Assembly: GCF_040222615.1 (NCBI RefSeq)
Contig: NZ_JAVKCQ010000020.1
Location: 1 to 64,000 of the forward strand
DNA from: Haliea sp040222615
GTDB lineage: Bacteria > Pseudomonadota > Gammaproteobacteria > Pseudomonadales > Halieaceae
Reading direction: 5' to 3'
Length of the DNA: 64,000 bases
Part shown: positions 8,649 through 17,827 of the stretch, piece after piece
Numbering within the stretch: the first letter of the stretch is position 1
Layout of the letters: each line of letters starts with the position of its first letter
The notes under the pieces: generated by a model
The model's database searches: none
Seen by the model: only the letters and a program-made list of their open reading frames with translations
What the model was told of the DNA's origin: nothing
Made by a program: the position numbers and the translations under genes

Positions 8649-10589
8649 ATGATTTTAGCATTCCTGTTTCAAGCAGCTGCGCATGACAGAGGCAGGCGGG
8701 CGCGCCAGTGCCTTGCTGCCCTGCTGATTGCCGCTCTGTTGCCGCTGTCGGCGGCCTGGGCGCAGGGCTCTGGCGGGGAGCGTACACCCTGCGGGCATCA
8801 TCAACCGCTGCGCCAGCCGTTTTTTGGCGACCTCCATGTCCATACGCGCTACTCCCTGGATGCCAGTACCCAGGGCACCCGCACCTCGCCGGCGGACGCC
8901 TACCGCTTTGCCCGCGGGGAGAGGGTCGGTATCCAGCCCTGGGACGAATCCGGCCAGCCCGCACGCAGTCTGCAGCTGCGCCGGCCGCTGGACTTCGCCA
9001 TGGTGTCCGATCACGCCGAGCTGATCGGTGAAGTCAACATGTGTGCCAACCCTGAGGTCTCGGGCTACTCCAGCTGGCAGTGTCGGTTTTACCGCACCTG
9101 GCCGCGGGGCGCCTACTACCTGTTCAATTATATGGCAGCGATGCGCGCCTCTCACCTGGGCATGTGCGGCGAGGACGGCGAGCGCTGCCTCGCGGCAGCC
9201 CTGGCGCCCTGGCGGGAGATGCAGGATGCGGCCGAGCGTCACTACGACCGCTCCGGAGACTGTGCCTTCACCACCTTTGTCGGCTACGAGTGGACCGGCG
9301 TGCAGGCGGATTCCGGCGGCAACCTGCACCGCAATATCGTGTTTCGCAGCGCCAGCGTGCCGGAACTGCCCGTAAGCTATATCGATGCGCCGGGTGAGAC
9401 CCTGCTCTGGGACGCGCTGGAAACCCGGTGCATTGATGCCGACAACGGCTGTGATGCCCTGGTGATACCACACAACTCCAACCTGAGTGCGGGCCACATG
9501 TTCAGCGACCGCCTTGCTGACGGCTCGCCGGTCGATGCCGCCTATGCCCTGCGGCGCCAGCGCATGGAGCCCCTGGTGGAGATCATGCAGCACAAGGGGG
9601 CGTCGGAGTGTTTCTTTGCCCCGGACGTTACCCGCGACGAACTGTGTGCCTTCGAACAGCTGCCGCTGGACAATATCGCCGGCTTTGGCAATCCCCCCAC
9701 CGGCAGCACCGGTTTCCTGCGCGAGACCTGGCGCCAGGGCCTGGCCCAGGAGGCCCTGCTCGGCGCCAACCCTTTCCGCTTCGGGGTGATCGCCAGCACG
9801 GATACGCATCTGGGCACGCCGGGCGCGGTGGAAGAAGACCGCTTTCTGGGCCACGGTGGTGCCGGCGTGCCGGCGCTGAAATCGGTGCCGCCCGGACTGC
9901 CTGACAAGCTTGAATACAACCCGGGAGGGCTCGCTGTGCTGTGGGCCGAGGAGAATTCCCGCGATGCCCTGTTCAGCGCCATGCGGCGGCGGGAGGCCTA
10001 CGCCACCAGCGGGCCGCGAATCATTACCCGGCTGTTTGCCGGCTGGAACCTGGACCCCGAGCTGTGCGCGGTGCCCGACCAGCTTGAGCGCGCCTATGCC
10101 AGCGCGGTGCCCATGGGTTCGGAGCTGGGGCCGGCGCCCCCGGGCGGCGCCCTGCGCCTGCTGGTGGCGGCCGAGCAGGATGCCGGCACCGCCGACAGTC
10201 CGGGTATGCCGCTGCAGAAAATCCAGGTGATCAAGGGCTGGCTGGACGAGGAGGGTGAAACCCGCGAGCAGGTGGTGGATGTGGTGGGTGACCCGGTCAG
10301 CCGCGGCAAGGTGGACCTGGCGACCTGCGCTACCGCGGGCAGCGGCCATGCCCGGCTTTGTGCAGTCTGGGAGGACCCGGACTTTGATCCCGGACAGCGC
10401 GCCTTCTACTACACGCGAGTAGTGGAAAATCCCGGCTGTCGCTGGAGTCAGCGCCAGTGCCTGGCCGGGGGTGTCGACTGCAGTCGCCCGGAGACTATCG
10501 GCAAGGGCTTCGAAGGCTGCTGCGCAGCCGAACACCGGCCGCTGGTGCAGGAGCGGGCCTGGACCTCACCGGTCTGGTACCAGCCCTAG
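8649..10589 (+). CDS. DUF3604-domain secreted protein (PHP-like)
   Basis: A 646-residue protein with an N-terminal hydrophobic signal (CLAALLIAALLPLSAAWA) followed by a DUF3604 domain. Motifs are FFGDLHVHTRYSLDA near the mature start, DFAMVSDHAELIGE, VIPHNSNLSAGHMF and GVIASTDTHLG. These His/Asp-rich patterns resemble the PHP/amidohydrolase metal site, so it is probably a metal-dependent hydrolase of the envelope, but no member's substrate is securely known to me. Many Cys residues after the signal suit a periplasmic, disulfide-bonded protein. I chose the ATG at 8649 to place the signal near the N-terminus. Its 3' end overlaps the convergent redoxin gene by 24 bases. Confidence 0.8.
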   Translation: MILAFLFQAAAHDRGRRARQCLAALLIAALLPLSAAWAQGSGGERTPCGHHQPLRQPFFGDLHVHTRYSLDASTQGTRTSPADAYRFARGERVGIQPWDESGQPARSLQLRRPLDFAMVSDHAELIGEVNMCANPEVSGYSSWQCRFYRTWPRGAYYLFNYMAAMRASHLGMCGEDGERCLAAALAPWREMQDAAERHYDRSGDCAFTTFVGYEWTGVQADSGGNLHRNIVFRSASVPELPVSYIDAPGETLLWDALETRCIDADNGCDALVIPHNSNLSAGHMFSDRLADGSPVDAAYALRRQRMEPLVEIMQHKGASECFFAPDVTRDELCAFEQLPLDNIAGFGNPPTGSTGFLRETWRQGLAQEALLGANPFRFGVIASTDTHLGTPGAVEEDRFLGHGGAGVPALKSVPPGLPDKLEYNPGGLAVLWAEENSRDALFSAMRRREAYATSGPRIITRLFAGWNLDPELCAVPDQLERAYASAVPMGSELGPAPPGGALRLLVAAEQDAGTADSPGMPLQKIQVIKGWLDEEGETREQVVDVVGDPVSRGKVDLATCATAGSGHARLCAVWEDPDFDPGQRAFYYTRVVENPGCRWSQRQCLAGGVDCSRPETIGKGFEGCCAAEHRPLVQERAWTSPVWYQP

Positions 10590-11210
10590 GACGTCCCGGG
10601 CGTAAGCCAGGGCTGCTGGCGCCGCCACCCGGGTGCGGTAGCCCTCGAGGAACAGCTTGCCGACGACGGTACCATCCGGCGCGACCACGATCATGCCGGG
10701 ATGGGGGATGCCGTAGTGCTCGTCCCCCGGGCGATAGTCCTCGTGCAGGATTCCCAGGGTCTTGAAGCTCAGTGCCTCCACATCCGCCAGCAGGGGAATC
10801 GTGATCCCGTGCCGGCGGGCGAAAGCTGCCTGTTCCCCGGGGCTGTCGCTGGTGATCGTCACCAGGCCGATACCGGCGTCATCGAAGGCTCCCCGGTGCT
10901 CCTGCAGCTGGCGCATTTCCGCCATGCAATACGGGCACCACACCAGCGACCGGCTGGCCACCAGCACGGTGCCATTGGCGCCGGCAAAGCCGTCGAGCAG
11001 GGTGATTTCCCGGCCCTGGTGCAGCGCCCGCAGGCCCGGGAAGCGCGAGCCCACAGCGGGACCCAGGGACCGCAGCGCCTGGTCCGCAGAGACGAACATG
11101 TCCGCGGTCAGCCTGCTTTCCACAGCTTGCCGCAGGGGCGCGCGCAGGCTGTAGAGAATGCCGGCGGCAAGCACCAGGACGGCGATGACGCCGACAATAA
11201 GCCGTTGCAT
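10566..11210 (-). CDS. Membrane-anchored redoxin / AhpC-TSA family protein
   Basis: A 214-residue protein with one N-terminal membrane segment (VGVIAVLVLAAGILYSL) and a thioredoxin-fold domain. The active site WCPYCMAEM puts the redox pair at Cys92 and Cys95. GITIPLLADVEALSFKTLG and HPGMIVVAPDGTVVGKLF are AhpC/TSA-type strands. It should face the periplasm and act as a thiol reductase or peroxiredoxin-like enzyme; the CPYC pair favours thiol-disulfide exchange. The start at 11210 places the anchor correctly. It is convergent with and overlaps the DUF3604 gene. Confidence 0.78.
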   Translation of the reverse strand: MQRLIVGVIAVLVLAAGILYSLRAPLRQAVESRLTADMFVSADQALRSLGPAVGSRFPGLRALHQGREITLLDGFAGANGTVLVASRSLVWCPYCMAEMRQLQEHRGAFDDAGIGLVTITSDSPGEQAAFARRHGITIPLLADVEALSFKTLGILHEDYRPGDEHYGIPHPGMIVVAPDGTVVGKLFLEGYRTRVAAPAALAYARDVLGLVPDR

Positions 11211-11362
11211 GGCTGTGTTCCTCAAGCCGGTGGTGACCGCGACAGTGTAACCGCAACGCGCTGGTCCCGCTGGTATGCATGGCTGGCAAGGATGACTTGT
11301 CGCTTGCACCGGGTTGCACGTATGCTTGCCCGTTTCGCATTTGCCGCCCCTGGACCCCATAC

Positions 11363-13087
11363 ATGATCGACCAGCTCCTGATTTCCGGCCTGTTCCTGTG
11401 GCTTCTGGGTAGCCTGATATTCAGCGACTGGGCGCCGTCGAAAATATTCCTCGGCACCATGCTGGCCGCGTACTTCCTCGGTCTGGTGGAAACGTCGCAG
11501 GTGCTGGAGAAGGCCTCGAACTCGGGGCTGATTACGCTGATCCTGCTGCTGCTGGTATCCATTGGCCTGGAGAAGCTGTCCTGGCTGAACAGCCTTTCCG
11601 GGCGCCTGATCTCCCCCAGTTATACGCTGAGCCTGTTGCGACTGGGTGGCGTCACGGCGGTCTTTTCCGCTTTCGTCAACAACACGGCGGTGGTGGCGAC
11701 CCTGGCTACCGCCGTGCGCGCCAGCCGCCATCATCCGGCCTCGCGCCTGCTGATGCCCCTGTCCTATGCGGCGATCCTCGGCGGTACCATGACCCTGATC
11801 GGGACCTCCACCAACCTGATCGTCAGCAGCTTCCTGGAGGACGCCACGGGCGAGGGACTGGCCTTCTTCGATTTCTTTCCTGTCGGCGCCGCAGCGGTCG
11901 CGGTCGGTCTGCTGGTGATGCTGCTGTCGGCTCGCCTGCTCCCCCGCGCCAGCGCCGAGCAACTGCAGGTTGCGGAGTATGTGATCGAGGCGGAGGTGGG
12001 TCCCGGGTCCAGCCTGATCGGCAAGAGCATTGCGGACAATCGCCTGCGCGATCTCGACGCCCTGTTCCTGGTCGAGATCGTGCGCGGTGAGCACCTCATT
12101 TCGCCGGTGGCCCCCACTGAATTTATCGAGGCCGGGGACAAGCTGATTTTTTCCGGGGACATTACCCAGGTCAATGCCCTCGACGCCTTCGATGGCCTGC
12201 GCCTGTTCGCGGTGGAGGAGGGGTTGCTGCGGGAAAACATGATGGAAGTGATCGTCATGCCCAATGCCGCGATTGAGGGCAAGACCATCAAGGAGTCCGG
12301 TTTCCGCTCCCTGTTCGATGCCGCCGTGGTGGGAATGCGCCGCGGTGGCAAGCGTCTGTCGGGCAAGCTCGGCAACATCACGATCCAGGCCGGTGACAAC
12401 CTGATGCTGGCGACCGGGCCGGATTTCAACGAGCGCAAGAACCTCGACAAGAACTTCGTGGTGGTGGACGACGCGGTAGCCGGCTCCAATACCACACCGC
12501 TGCAGAACTGGTCGGTCAGTCTGCTGCTCGCCACCGTGGTGCTGCTGGCGGCGCTGGAAATCCTGCCCCTGGTCAAGGGCCTGGTCCTGCTGCTGATCTG
12601 CATGCTGGGACTGCGTCTGGTGCGGGGCTCGGAGTTGCGCCGGCGCTTCCCGTTCGAGATCTGGCTGATCATTGCTTCCGCCCTGACCCTGTCCCAGGCC
12701 CTGACCAACACCGGCCTGGTGGCGACCCTGGCCCTGGCACTGCAGGACCAGCTCGTCGCCGTTGGCCCCTGGATGGCGCTGCTGGGTATCTACTTCGGCA
12801 CATTGCTGCTCACCGAACTGATGACCAACAACGCGGCCGCGGCCTTGAGCTTCCCGGTCGCCTTCGGGCTGGCCGAGACCCTGGGCGTCAGCGCGATGCC
12901 GTTTGTAATGGCGGTTGCCTACGGTGCCAGCGCCAGTTTCCTGACGCCCTATGGCTACACCACCAATCTCATGGTGCAAAACCTCGGTGGCTACGGCATG
13001 CGGGACTACTTTCGCAGTGGCTTGCCGGTGTCCATCGCCTATTCCGCAGTGGTGCTGTGGCTGCTGCCCCGGGTGTTTCCGTTCTAG
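11363..13087 (+). CDS. SLC13-family anion permease with two TrkA-C domains
   Basis: A 574-residue membrane protein. Hydrophobic transporter segments flank a central soluble region with two TrkA-C (RCK-C) domains, roughly residues 210-290 and 295-380 (GKSIADNRLRDLDALFLVEI and AIEGKTIKESGFRSLFDAAV). The repeated NNTAVVATL and TNNAAAALSFP patterns match the SNT motifs of the SLC13/DASS family, which moves sulfate or dicarboxylates with sodium. Substrate is unproven. The ATG at 11363 (MIDQLLISGLFLW) is the usual start for this subfamily. It is convergent with the Rieske oxygenase gene, 6 bases away. Confidence 0.88.
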   Translation: MIDQLLISGLFLWLLGSLIFSDWAPSKIFLGTMLAAYFLGLVETSQVLEKASNSGLITLILLLLVSIGLEKLSWLNSLSGRLISPSYTLSLLRLGGVTAVFSAFVNNTAVVATLATAVRASRHHPASRLLMPLSYAAILGGTMTLIGTSTNLIVSSFLEDATGEGLAFFDFFPVGAAAVAVGLLVMLLSARLLPRASAEQLQVAEYVIEAEVGPGSSLIGKSIADNRLRDLDALFLVEIVRGEHLISPVAPTEFIEAGDKLIFSGDITQVNALDAFDGLRLFAVEEGLLRENMMEVIVMPNAAIEGKTIKESGFRSLFDAAVVGMRRGGKRLSGKLGNITIQAGDNLMLATGPDFNERKNLDKNFVVVDDAVAGSNTTPLQNWSVSLLLATVVLLAALEILPLVKGLVLLLICMLGLRLVRGSELRRRFPFEIWLIIASALTLSQALTNTGLVATLALALQDQLVAVGPWMALLGIYFGTLLLTELMTNNAAAALSFPVAFGLAETLGVSAMPFVMAVAYGASASFLTPYGYTTNLMVQNLGGYGMRDYFRSGLPVSIAYSAVVLWLLPRVFPF

Positions 13088-13093
13088 CGCGGC

Positions 13094-14107
13094 TCAACGC
13101 CCACCGGCACCGGGCCGCCAGTTGTCGTGGGTGTAGAACTGCGCGTACCACTTGCGGAACTTGGCGAAGGGGCCGTCGTTGTCACACAGCAGCGGCTTCT
13201 CGAAGTACTGCTTGTGGGTCCAGATGATGCGGTCCTCCTCCATCTGCCGGTAGATATCCTTGACGATGGCATCGGCGACACCGCCCACCGGTTCCCTGCC
13301 ATCGACCTTTTTCTGGATGAAGGCATAAAAAGCCTTCGAGTTTTCATTGTCCACCGGGGTCAGGTTGGCCATCAGCACCGTGTCGCAGATACCGCTGAAG
13401 CGCACTGTGGCCTGTCCCGGCCCGGTGCTCTTGTTGGCGATCTCGCCGGTGACCTCGCCGCGGGGCGTGGCCATCTTGCTGATCAACTTGCCTGAGCGGT
13501 AGACGCCGTCAAACTCCATGATTTCGGGGGTGGGGATGTTCTGGGTGCCGTGGACATACAGGAAGTGGGCAGGGTCAACGGCGTTCTCGCCGATCTCCTG
13601 CATATGGGTCCCGATGTCCCAGGTGTGAATCTTGAAGCTGCCCCAGTCGCCGTTGTCGGCGGCGGCTTCCGGGATTTCTTCCGGCTCGAAATGGGGTGCC
13701 GCGCCTTCCGGGTGGTACCACACGTAGATCACCTGGTTCAGTTCCCGTACATGCCACGGCCGGATGACCTGCTCGCCGCGGGCGACCCTGGGCGGCAGAT
13801 TGGTGGCATAGGGCACATCGGTGCACTGGCCGTCGCCGTTGTAGGCCCAGCCGTGGAACGGGCAGACGATAGAGTCCCCGCGCACCTCCGAACCGACGCC
13901 CGCTTGCCCGCGGATGCCGTAGCCGAGGTGGGCGCCCATATGGGGGCAATAGGCGTCCAGGACTTTTGCCTCTCCACTTTCGGTCCGGAACAGCACCAGG
14001 TCGGTAGCGAAATAGCGCAGGGGCATGGAGGCGGCGACAGGCAATTCCTGTGAGTAGGCGACCTGGAACCAGCCCAGGGGAATAGGCATGGGGATACGTT
14101 GACTCAT
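13094..14107 (-). CDS. Rieske non-heme iron oxygenase, KshA-like
   Basis: A 337-residue oxygenase alpha subunit. The Rieske [2Fe-2S] ligands are Cys54-x-His56 and Cys82-x2-His85 (CPH...CPFH). The mononuclear iron site is in NAVDPAHFLYVH, giving Asp178, His181 and His186. Length and the single-subunit layout match 3-ketosteroid 9-alpha-hydroxylase oxygenase (KshA) and relatives that hydroxylate polycyclic or terpenoid rings. No reductase partner (KshB-like) is adjacent. The ATG at 14107 gives MSQRIPMPIPLGWF; the in-frame extension upstream is Cys-rich and unlikely. It faces a run of SDR, NTF2-like and OYE genes, which suggests cyclic-compound catabolism. Confidence 0.85.
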   Translation of the reverse strand: MSQRIPMPIPLGWFQVAYSQELPVAASMPLRYFATDLVLFRTESGEAKVLDAYCPHMGAHLGYGIRGQAGVGSEVRGDSIVCPFHGWAYNGDGQCTDVPYATNLPPRVARGEQVIRPWHVRELNQVIYVWYHPEGAAPHFEPEEIPEAAADNGDWGSFKIHTWDIGTHMQEIGENAVDPAHFLYVHGTQNIPTPEIMEFDGVYRSGKLISKMATPRGEVTGEIANKSTGPGQATVRFSGICDTVLMANLTPVDNENSKAFYAFIQKKVDGREPVGGVADAIVKDIYRQMEEDRIIWTHKQYFEKPLLCDNDGPFAKFRKWYAQFYTHDNWRPGAGGR

Positions 14108-14354
14108 GTTGGGATACTCCGTGCATTGGCAGCATTGCATTGACGCCTGGTACTCTACGGCAGCCCCGGGCTGATTGGTATGACTTGCAAATTTCCAGCG
14201 AAACGTTACCGGGGTAAATAATCATACCCTGCCGGCTATTCGTCGCTGGCGAGTGCGTGTCTGCCCCCGCCGGGGAGCGTGGCAGTTGACCGTTCGCCCC
14301 GGCGCTGCCTAAGCTGCCGCTCTTTCTATACGATGGTCACAAGAGGACAGGCAG

Positions 14355-15128
14355 ATGAGACTGCAGGGCAAAGTTGCGATTGTCACCGGCTCGGGACAGG
14401 GTATTGGTGCTGCCACCGCCCTGCGGTTTGCGGAAGAGGGTGCCGCGGTGGTGCTGGCCGCCCGCAGCGAGGACAAGCTTGCCGCGGTGGCGGACACCAT
14501 TGCGGCGGCCGGGGGGCGGGCTCTGGTCTGTCCCACGGACATTGCGGATGAGGACGCGGTGCGCGCACTGGTGGCCAGGACTGTGGACGCCTTCGGCCGT
14601 CTCGACATCGTGGTCAACAATGCCGTGCTGATGGTGCCGGGAATGCTCGCGAACCACGATACCAAAGCCTGGCGACAGAATTTCATCGTCTCTCTCGACG
14701 GCGCCATGTTCCTGATGCGCGAGGCCTACCCCCAGCTCAGGGCCAACCGCGGCGCAGTCGTCAATGTCTCCTCGGTCTGTGGCCTGCGCGGTTCCCCGGC
14801 CACGGCAGGTTACAGCGCTGCCAAGGCGGCGCTGCTGGGTCTGTCGCGCAACGCGGCAATGGAGTGGGGCAAGCAGGGCATACGGGTCAACACCGTGATT
14901 CCCGGTGCTTTCATGACTCCGCCCACCGCGGCGGTTCTGCCGGACGACGCGTCGCGCGAGGCCACGGCCAAATCCATTCCCATCGGCCGCATCGGTGATC
15001 CCCGGGAGTGCGCCAACGCCATCCTGTTCCTGGCCAGCGACGAAGCGTCCTATATCACGGGTACCGAACTGGTGGTCGACGGCGGCCGCGTGGCCGAGCT
15101 TAACGCCGGCACGGCGAGCTGGGAGTAG
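14355..15128 (+). CDS. SDR-family NAD(P) oxidoreductase
   Basis: A 257-residue classical short-chain dehydrogenase. It has the cofactor motif TGSGQGIG (residues 11-18), NNAV at 88-91, and the catalytic Ser140, Tyr153 and Lys157 (YSAAK). The C-terminus ITGTELVVDGG is typical. It should oxidise or reduce a secondary alcohol/ketone; the substrate is unknown. The start is preceded by AAGAGGACAGGCAG. It is the first gene of a plus-strand group with the NTF2-like gene (4 bases on) and OYE. Confidence 0.9.
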   Translation: MRLQGKVAIVTGSGQGIGAATALRFAEEGAAVVLAARSEDKLAAVADTIAAAGGRALVCPTDIADEDAVRALVARTVDAFGRLDIVVNNAVLMVPGMLANHDTKAWRQNFIVSLDGAMFLMREAYPQLRANRGAVVNVSSVCGLRGSPATAGYSAAKAALLGLSRNAAMEWGKQGIRVNTVIPGAFMTPPTAAVLPDDASREATAKSIPIGRIGDPRECANAILFLASDEASYITGTELVVDGGRVAELNAGTASWE

Positions 15129-15132
15129 GGCG

Positions 15133-15759
15133 ATGACGGACGCGAGCCTGCTGCGACGAATAGACCGCCTGGAGTCGCTGGATGAGATACGCCAGCTGGC
15201 GGCCAAGTACTCCCTGTCCCTGGACATGCGTGACCTCGACGCCCACGTCAATCTGTTCGCGCCGGACATTCGGGTGAGCCGGGAGAAAGTCGGCCGCAGC
15301 CAGCTGAAGCGCTGGCTGGACGATACCCTGCGCCTGCAGTTCACCGGCACCTCGCACCATATTGGCAATCACATCATCGAATTCGATGATCCGGATCGTG
15401 CCCACGGCGTGGTTTATTCCAAGAACGAGCACGAAACCGGTGACCAGTGGGTCATCATGCAAATGCTGTACTGGGACAATTACGAGCGCATCGACGGGCG
15501 CTGGCTTTTTCGCCGCCGCCTGCCCTGCTACTGGTACGCCACCGACCTCAACAGCCCGCCCATCGGCGAACACAAGATGCGCTGGCCGGACCGCGAATCC
15601 TACGACGGCGCCTATCACGATCTGTGGCCCTCCTGGGCCGACTTTTGGGCGCACCCGCCGACTGCGGATGAACCCGAGGTGGCCGCGCCGGCGCCGCTGG
15701 AAGAATTTCTCGCCACCATGCGACGCGGCGCCCCCGAGCCGCGCATCCGCGTTCGCTGA
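15133..15759 (+). CDS. NTF2-like (SnoaL-type) protein
   Basis: A 208-residue protein. Residues about 10-135 form a SnoaL/NTF2-like barrel of the type annotated as nuclear transport factor 2 family (EIRQLAAKYSLSLDMRDLD near the N-terminus; DNYERIDGRWLFRRRL in the later strands). Relatives occur in steroid and aromatic degradation clusters as isomerases or dehydratases. Here the long C-terminal tail (HDLWPSWADFWAHPP onward) has no motif I know. The ATG at 15133 starts 4 bases after the SDR stop, indicating co-expression. Confidence 0.75.
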   Translation: MTDASLLRRIDRLESLDEIRQLAAKYSLSLDMRDLDAHVNLFAPDIRVSREKVGRSQLKRWLDDTLRLQFTGTSHHIGNHIIEFDDPDRAHGVVYSKNEHETGDQWVIMQMLYWDNYERIDGRWLFRRRLPCYWYATDLNSPPIGEHKMRWPDRESYDGAYHDLWPSWADFWAHPPTADEPEVAAPAPLEEFLATMRRGAPEPRIRVR

Positions 15760-15792
15760 ACCCAGCTCACCTGACCAAGGATAATCACAGCA

Positions 15793-16851
15793 ATGGATCT
15801 TCTGACACCACTCCAGCTCGGCGACCTGCAGTTGCGCAACCGCATCGTGATGGCGCCCATGACCCGCAGCCGGGCGGGCAGCGATGCCGTACCGACAGCG
15901 CTGATGACCGAGTACTACCGCCAGCGGGCCGGCGCCGGCCTGATTGTCAGTGAGGGGATCGCGCCCAGCGCCAACGGTCTCGGCTACTGTCGCACGCCGG
16001 GCATTTACAGCACGGAGCAGGTGGCGGCCTGGCGCGAGGTGACCACTGCCGTGCATGCGGAGGGGGGCACTATCGTTGCCCAGATCATGCATGTGGGGCG
16101 GGTTGCGAGCCATCACAACAAGCCCGCCGGCGCGGAGACCGGGGCGCCGTCGGCGGTCACGGCCAACGGTGAGATCTATACCGACCAGGCCGGCATGCAG
16201 CCGATGGACGCTCCCCGGGCACTGGCGCTGGCAGAGATACCCGGGGTGATCGAAGAGTACCGCCAGGCCACGGCGAATGCACTCGCCGCAGGCTTCGACG
16301 GCGTAGAGCTGCACTGTACCAGCGGTTATCTGCCCGCCCAGTTCCTGTCCACCGGCACCAACCGGCGCACCGATGTCTACGGAGGCCCGGTCGCCAACCG
16401 TGCGCGCTTCGTGCTGGAAGTACTGGCGGCGATGGCGGCGGAGGCAGGCGCCGGCCGGGTTGGCATGCGCATCTGTCCGGACAACGGTTTCAACGATCTG
16501 TCCGACGACAACCCGCAGGAGACCTTCGACTATCTGCTGGCCGCAGCCGCCAAAATGGATCTCGCCTGGTTGCATGTCATCCGCATGCCCACCGGCCGGG
16601 TCGACAACCTGGCACTGGGTCAGCGCTATTTCGGCGACAGGCTGATCGCCAACGAGAGCTACAAGCTGCAGGAAGCGGGGGACGCAGTGGGCGCCGGCGC
16701 GGTAGCGGCGGTGTCCTTCGGGCGCCCGTTCATCGCCAATCCGGACCTGGTGGCGCGTTGGCAACAGCAGCTGCCGTTGGCCAAGTTTGATCCCAACACC
16801 CTGTATACCCCCGGACCCGAGGGCTATACCAGCTACCCCCCGGCCCGCTAA
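15793..16851 (+). CDS. Old yellow enzyme-type alkene reductase
   Basis: A 352-residue FMN-dependent ene-reductase of the NemA/OYE family. LTPLQLGDLQLRNRIVMAPMTRSR-type opening, HVGRVASHH, and the late phosphate-binding region AVSFGRPFIANPDL support this. The substrate-binding loop reads ELHCTSGYLPAQFL with RRTDVYGG after it. The family's second ligand residue (Asn or His in H-x-x-N/H) is Ser177 here, with His174 kept. The enzyme should reduce an activated C=C bond with NAD(P)H. It lies 33 bases after the NTF2-like gene and is likely in the same operon. Confidence 0.88.
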   Translation: MDLLTPLQLGDLQLRNRIVMAPMTRSRAGSDAVPTALMTEYYRQRAGAGLIVSEGIAPSANGLGYCRTPGIYSTEQVAAWREVTTAVHAEGGTIVAQIMHVGRVASHHNKPAGAETGAPSAVTANGEIYTDQAGMQPMDAPRALALAEIPGVIEEYRQATANALAAGFDGVELHCTSGYLPAQFLSTGTNRRTDVYGGPVANRARFVLEVLAAMAAEAGAGRVGMRICPDNGFNDLSDDNPQETFDYLLAAAAKMDLAWLHVIRMPTGRVDNLALGQRYFGDRLIANESYKLQEAGDAVGAGAVAAVSFGRPFIANPDLVARWQQQLPLAKFDPNTLYTPGPEGYTSYPPAR

Positions 16852-16856
16852 GGGCG

Positions 16857-17615
16857 CTAGCGAACCGCGCCGCCGCCGTCCACCGACAGGAGCTGGCCGG
16901 TGATGAAGGAGGCGCGGTCGCTGCACAGGAAGGCGACTGCCTCGGCGATTTCCCCGGGTTCCCCGATGCGATTCAGTACGGCGGTCTTTTTCAGCTGCTC
17001 GGCGACCTTCGGCTGTTCGGTGAAATACTTTTCCAGGCCCGGGGTGCGGATGACGCCCGGCGACACGGCGTTGATGCGAATGCCCTGGGCACCGTACTCC
17101 GCGGCGGAGCTTTTGGTCAGGATATTCACGCCGCCCTTGGCGGCGGCATAGGCGGTGTTGAATGCCTGGCCCTTGAGCGAGGCGTTGGAGGAGATGTTGA
17201 CAATAGCGCCGCCGCCCGCCGCCAGCATTGCCGGGATCTCGTATTTCATGCACAGCCAGGTGTTGGTCAGGCACATTTCCAGAGTCTGGTCGAACACTTC
17301 GCGGCTGTACTCGTGAATAGGGCCGGAGCCGCGGCTCAGGGCGGCGCTGTTGCAGGCGACGTCGAGCCGGCCCCAGGCGCTGATGGCGGCGGCGACCATA
17401 TCCTTCACGGATGTTTCATCGCTGACGTCGCCGTGGACGAACAGCGCTTCGCCGCCGGTTGCCACAATGCTCGCCACGGTTTCCTCGCCCGACTCGGCAT
17501 TGAAATCGGCGACCAGAACCTTCGCTCCTTCGCGGGCGAAACACTGGGCTATGGCTCGCCCTATGCCCTGGCCCGCGCCGGTGACGATGCCGATCTTGCC
17601 CTCGAGAATTGTCAT
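16857..17615 (-). CDS. SDR-family oxidoreductase
   Basis: A 252-residue classical SDR with TGAGQGIG at residues 12-19 and the catalytic Tyr156-x3-Lys160 (YAAAK). The usual NNAG is CNSAA here (residues 88-92), so the second Asn is a Ser. The C-terminus FITGQLLSVDGGGAV is typical. It lies between two plus-strand genes, convergent with OYE and divergent from the next SDR, so it is transcribed independently. The substrate is unknown. Confidence 0.88.
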   Translation of the reverse strand: MTILEGKIGIVTGAGQGIGRAIAQCFAREGAKVLVADFNAESGEETVASIVATGGEALFVHGDVSDETSVKDMVAAAISAWGRLDVACNSAALSRGSGPIHEYSREVFDQTLEMCLTNTWLCMKYEIPAMLAAGGGAIVNISSNASLKGQAFNTAYAAAKGGVNILTKSSAAEYGAQGIRINAVSPGVIRTPGLEKYFTEQPKVAEQLKKTAVLNRIGEPGEIAEAVAFLCSDRASFITGQLLSVDGGGAVR

Positions 17616-17827
17616 GCCCTGTTCCTCTTTGCCCGCCGTCAGAAAAGCGAATGGTAGCGGGAATGGGGCGGCGCTTCAGTGCTTCCCCGGCAACATCAGC
17701 CAGCGGGTACAACATGACAGTACGATGGCAGAAAAGCGCCCGCGAGGCGGCTTGCAGGCCCCCGTGACCTGTCGTCGGGGTAGTGCTGACGGTATGCTGG
17801 CGAGCAGTCAACAGGTGGAGCCAGAGG

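Noticed and set aside
15100..17274. 724-codon minus-strand open frame across NTF2, OYE and SDR genes
   Set aside because: It is antisense to three well-supported genes and shows no domain of its own.
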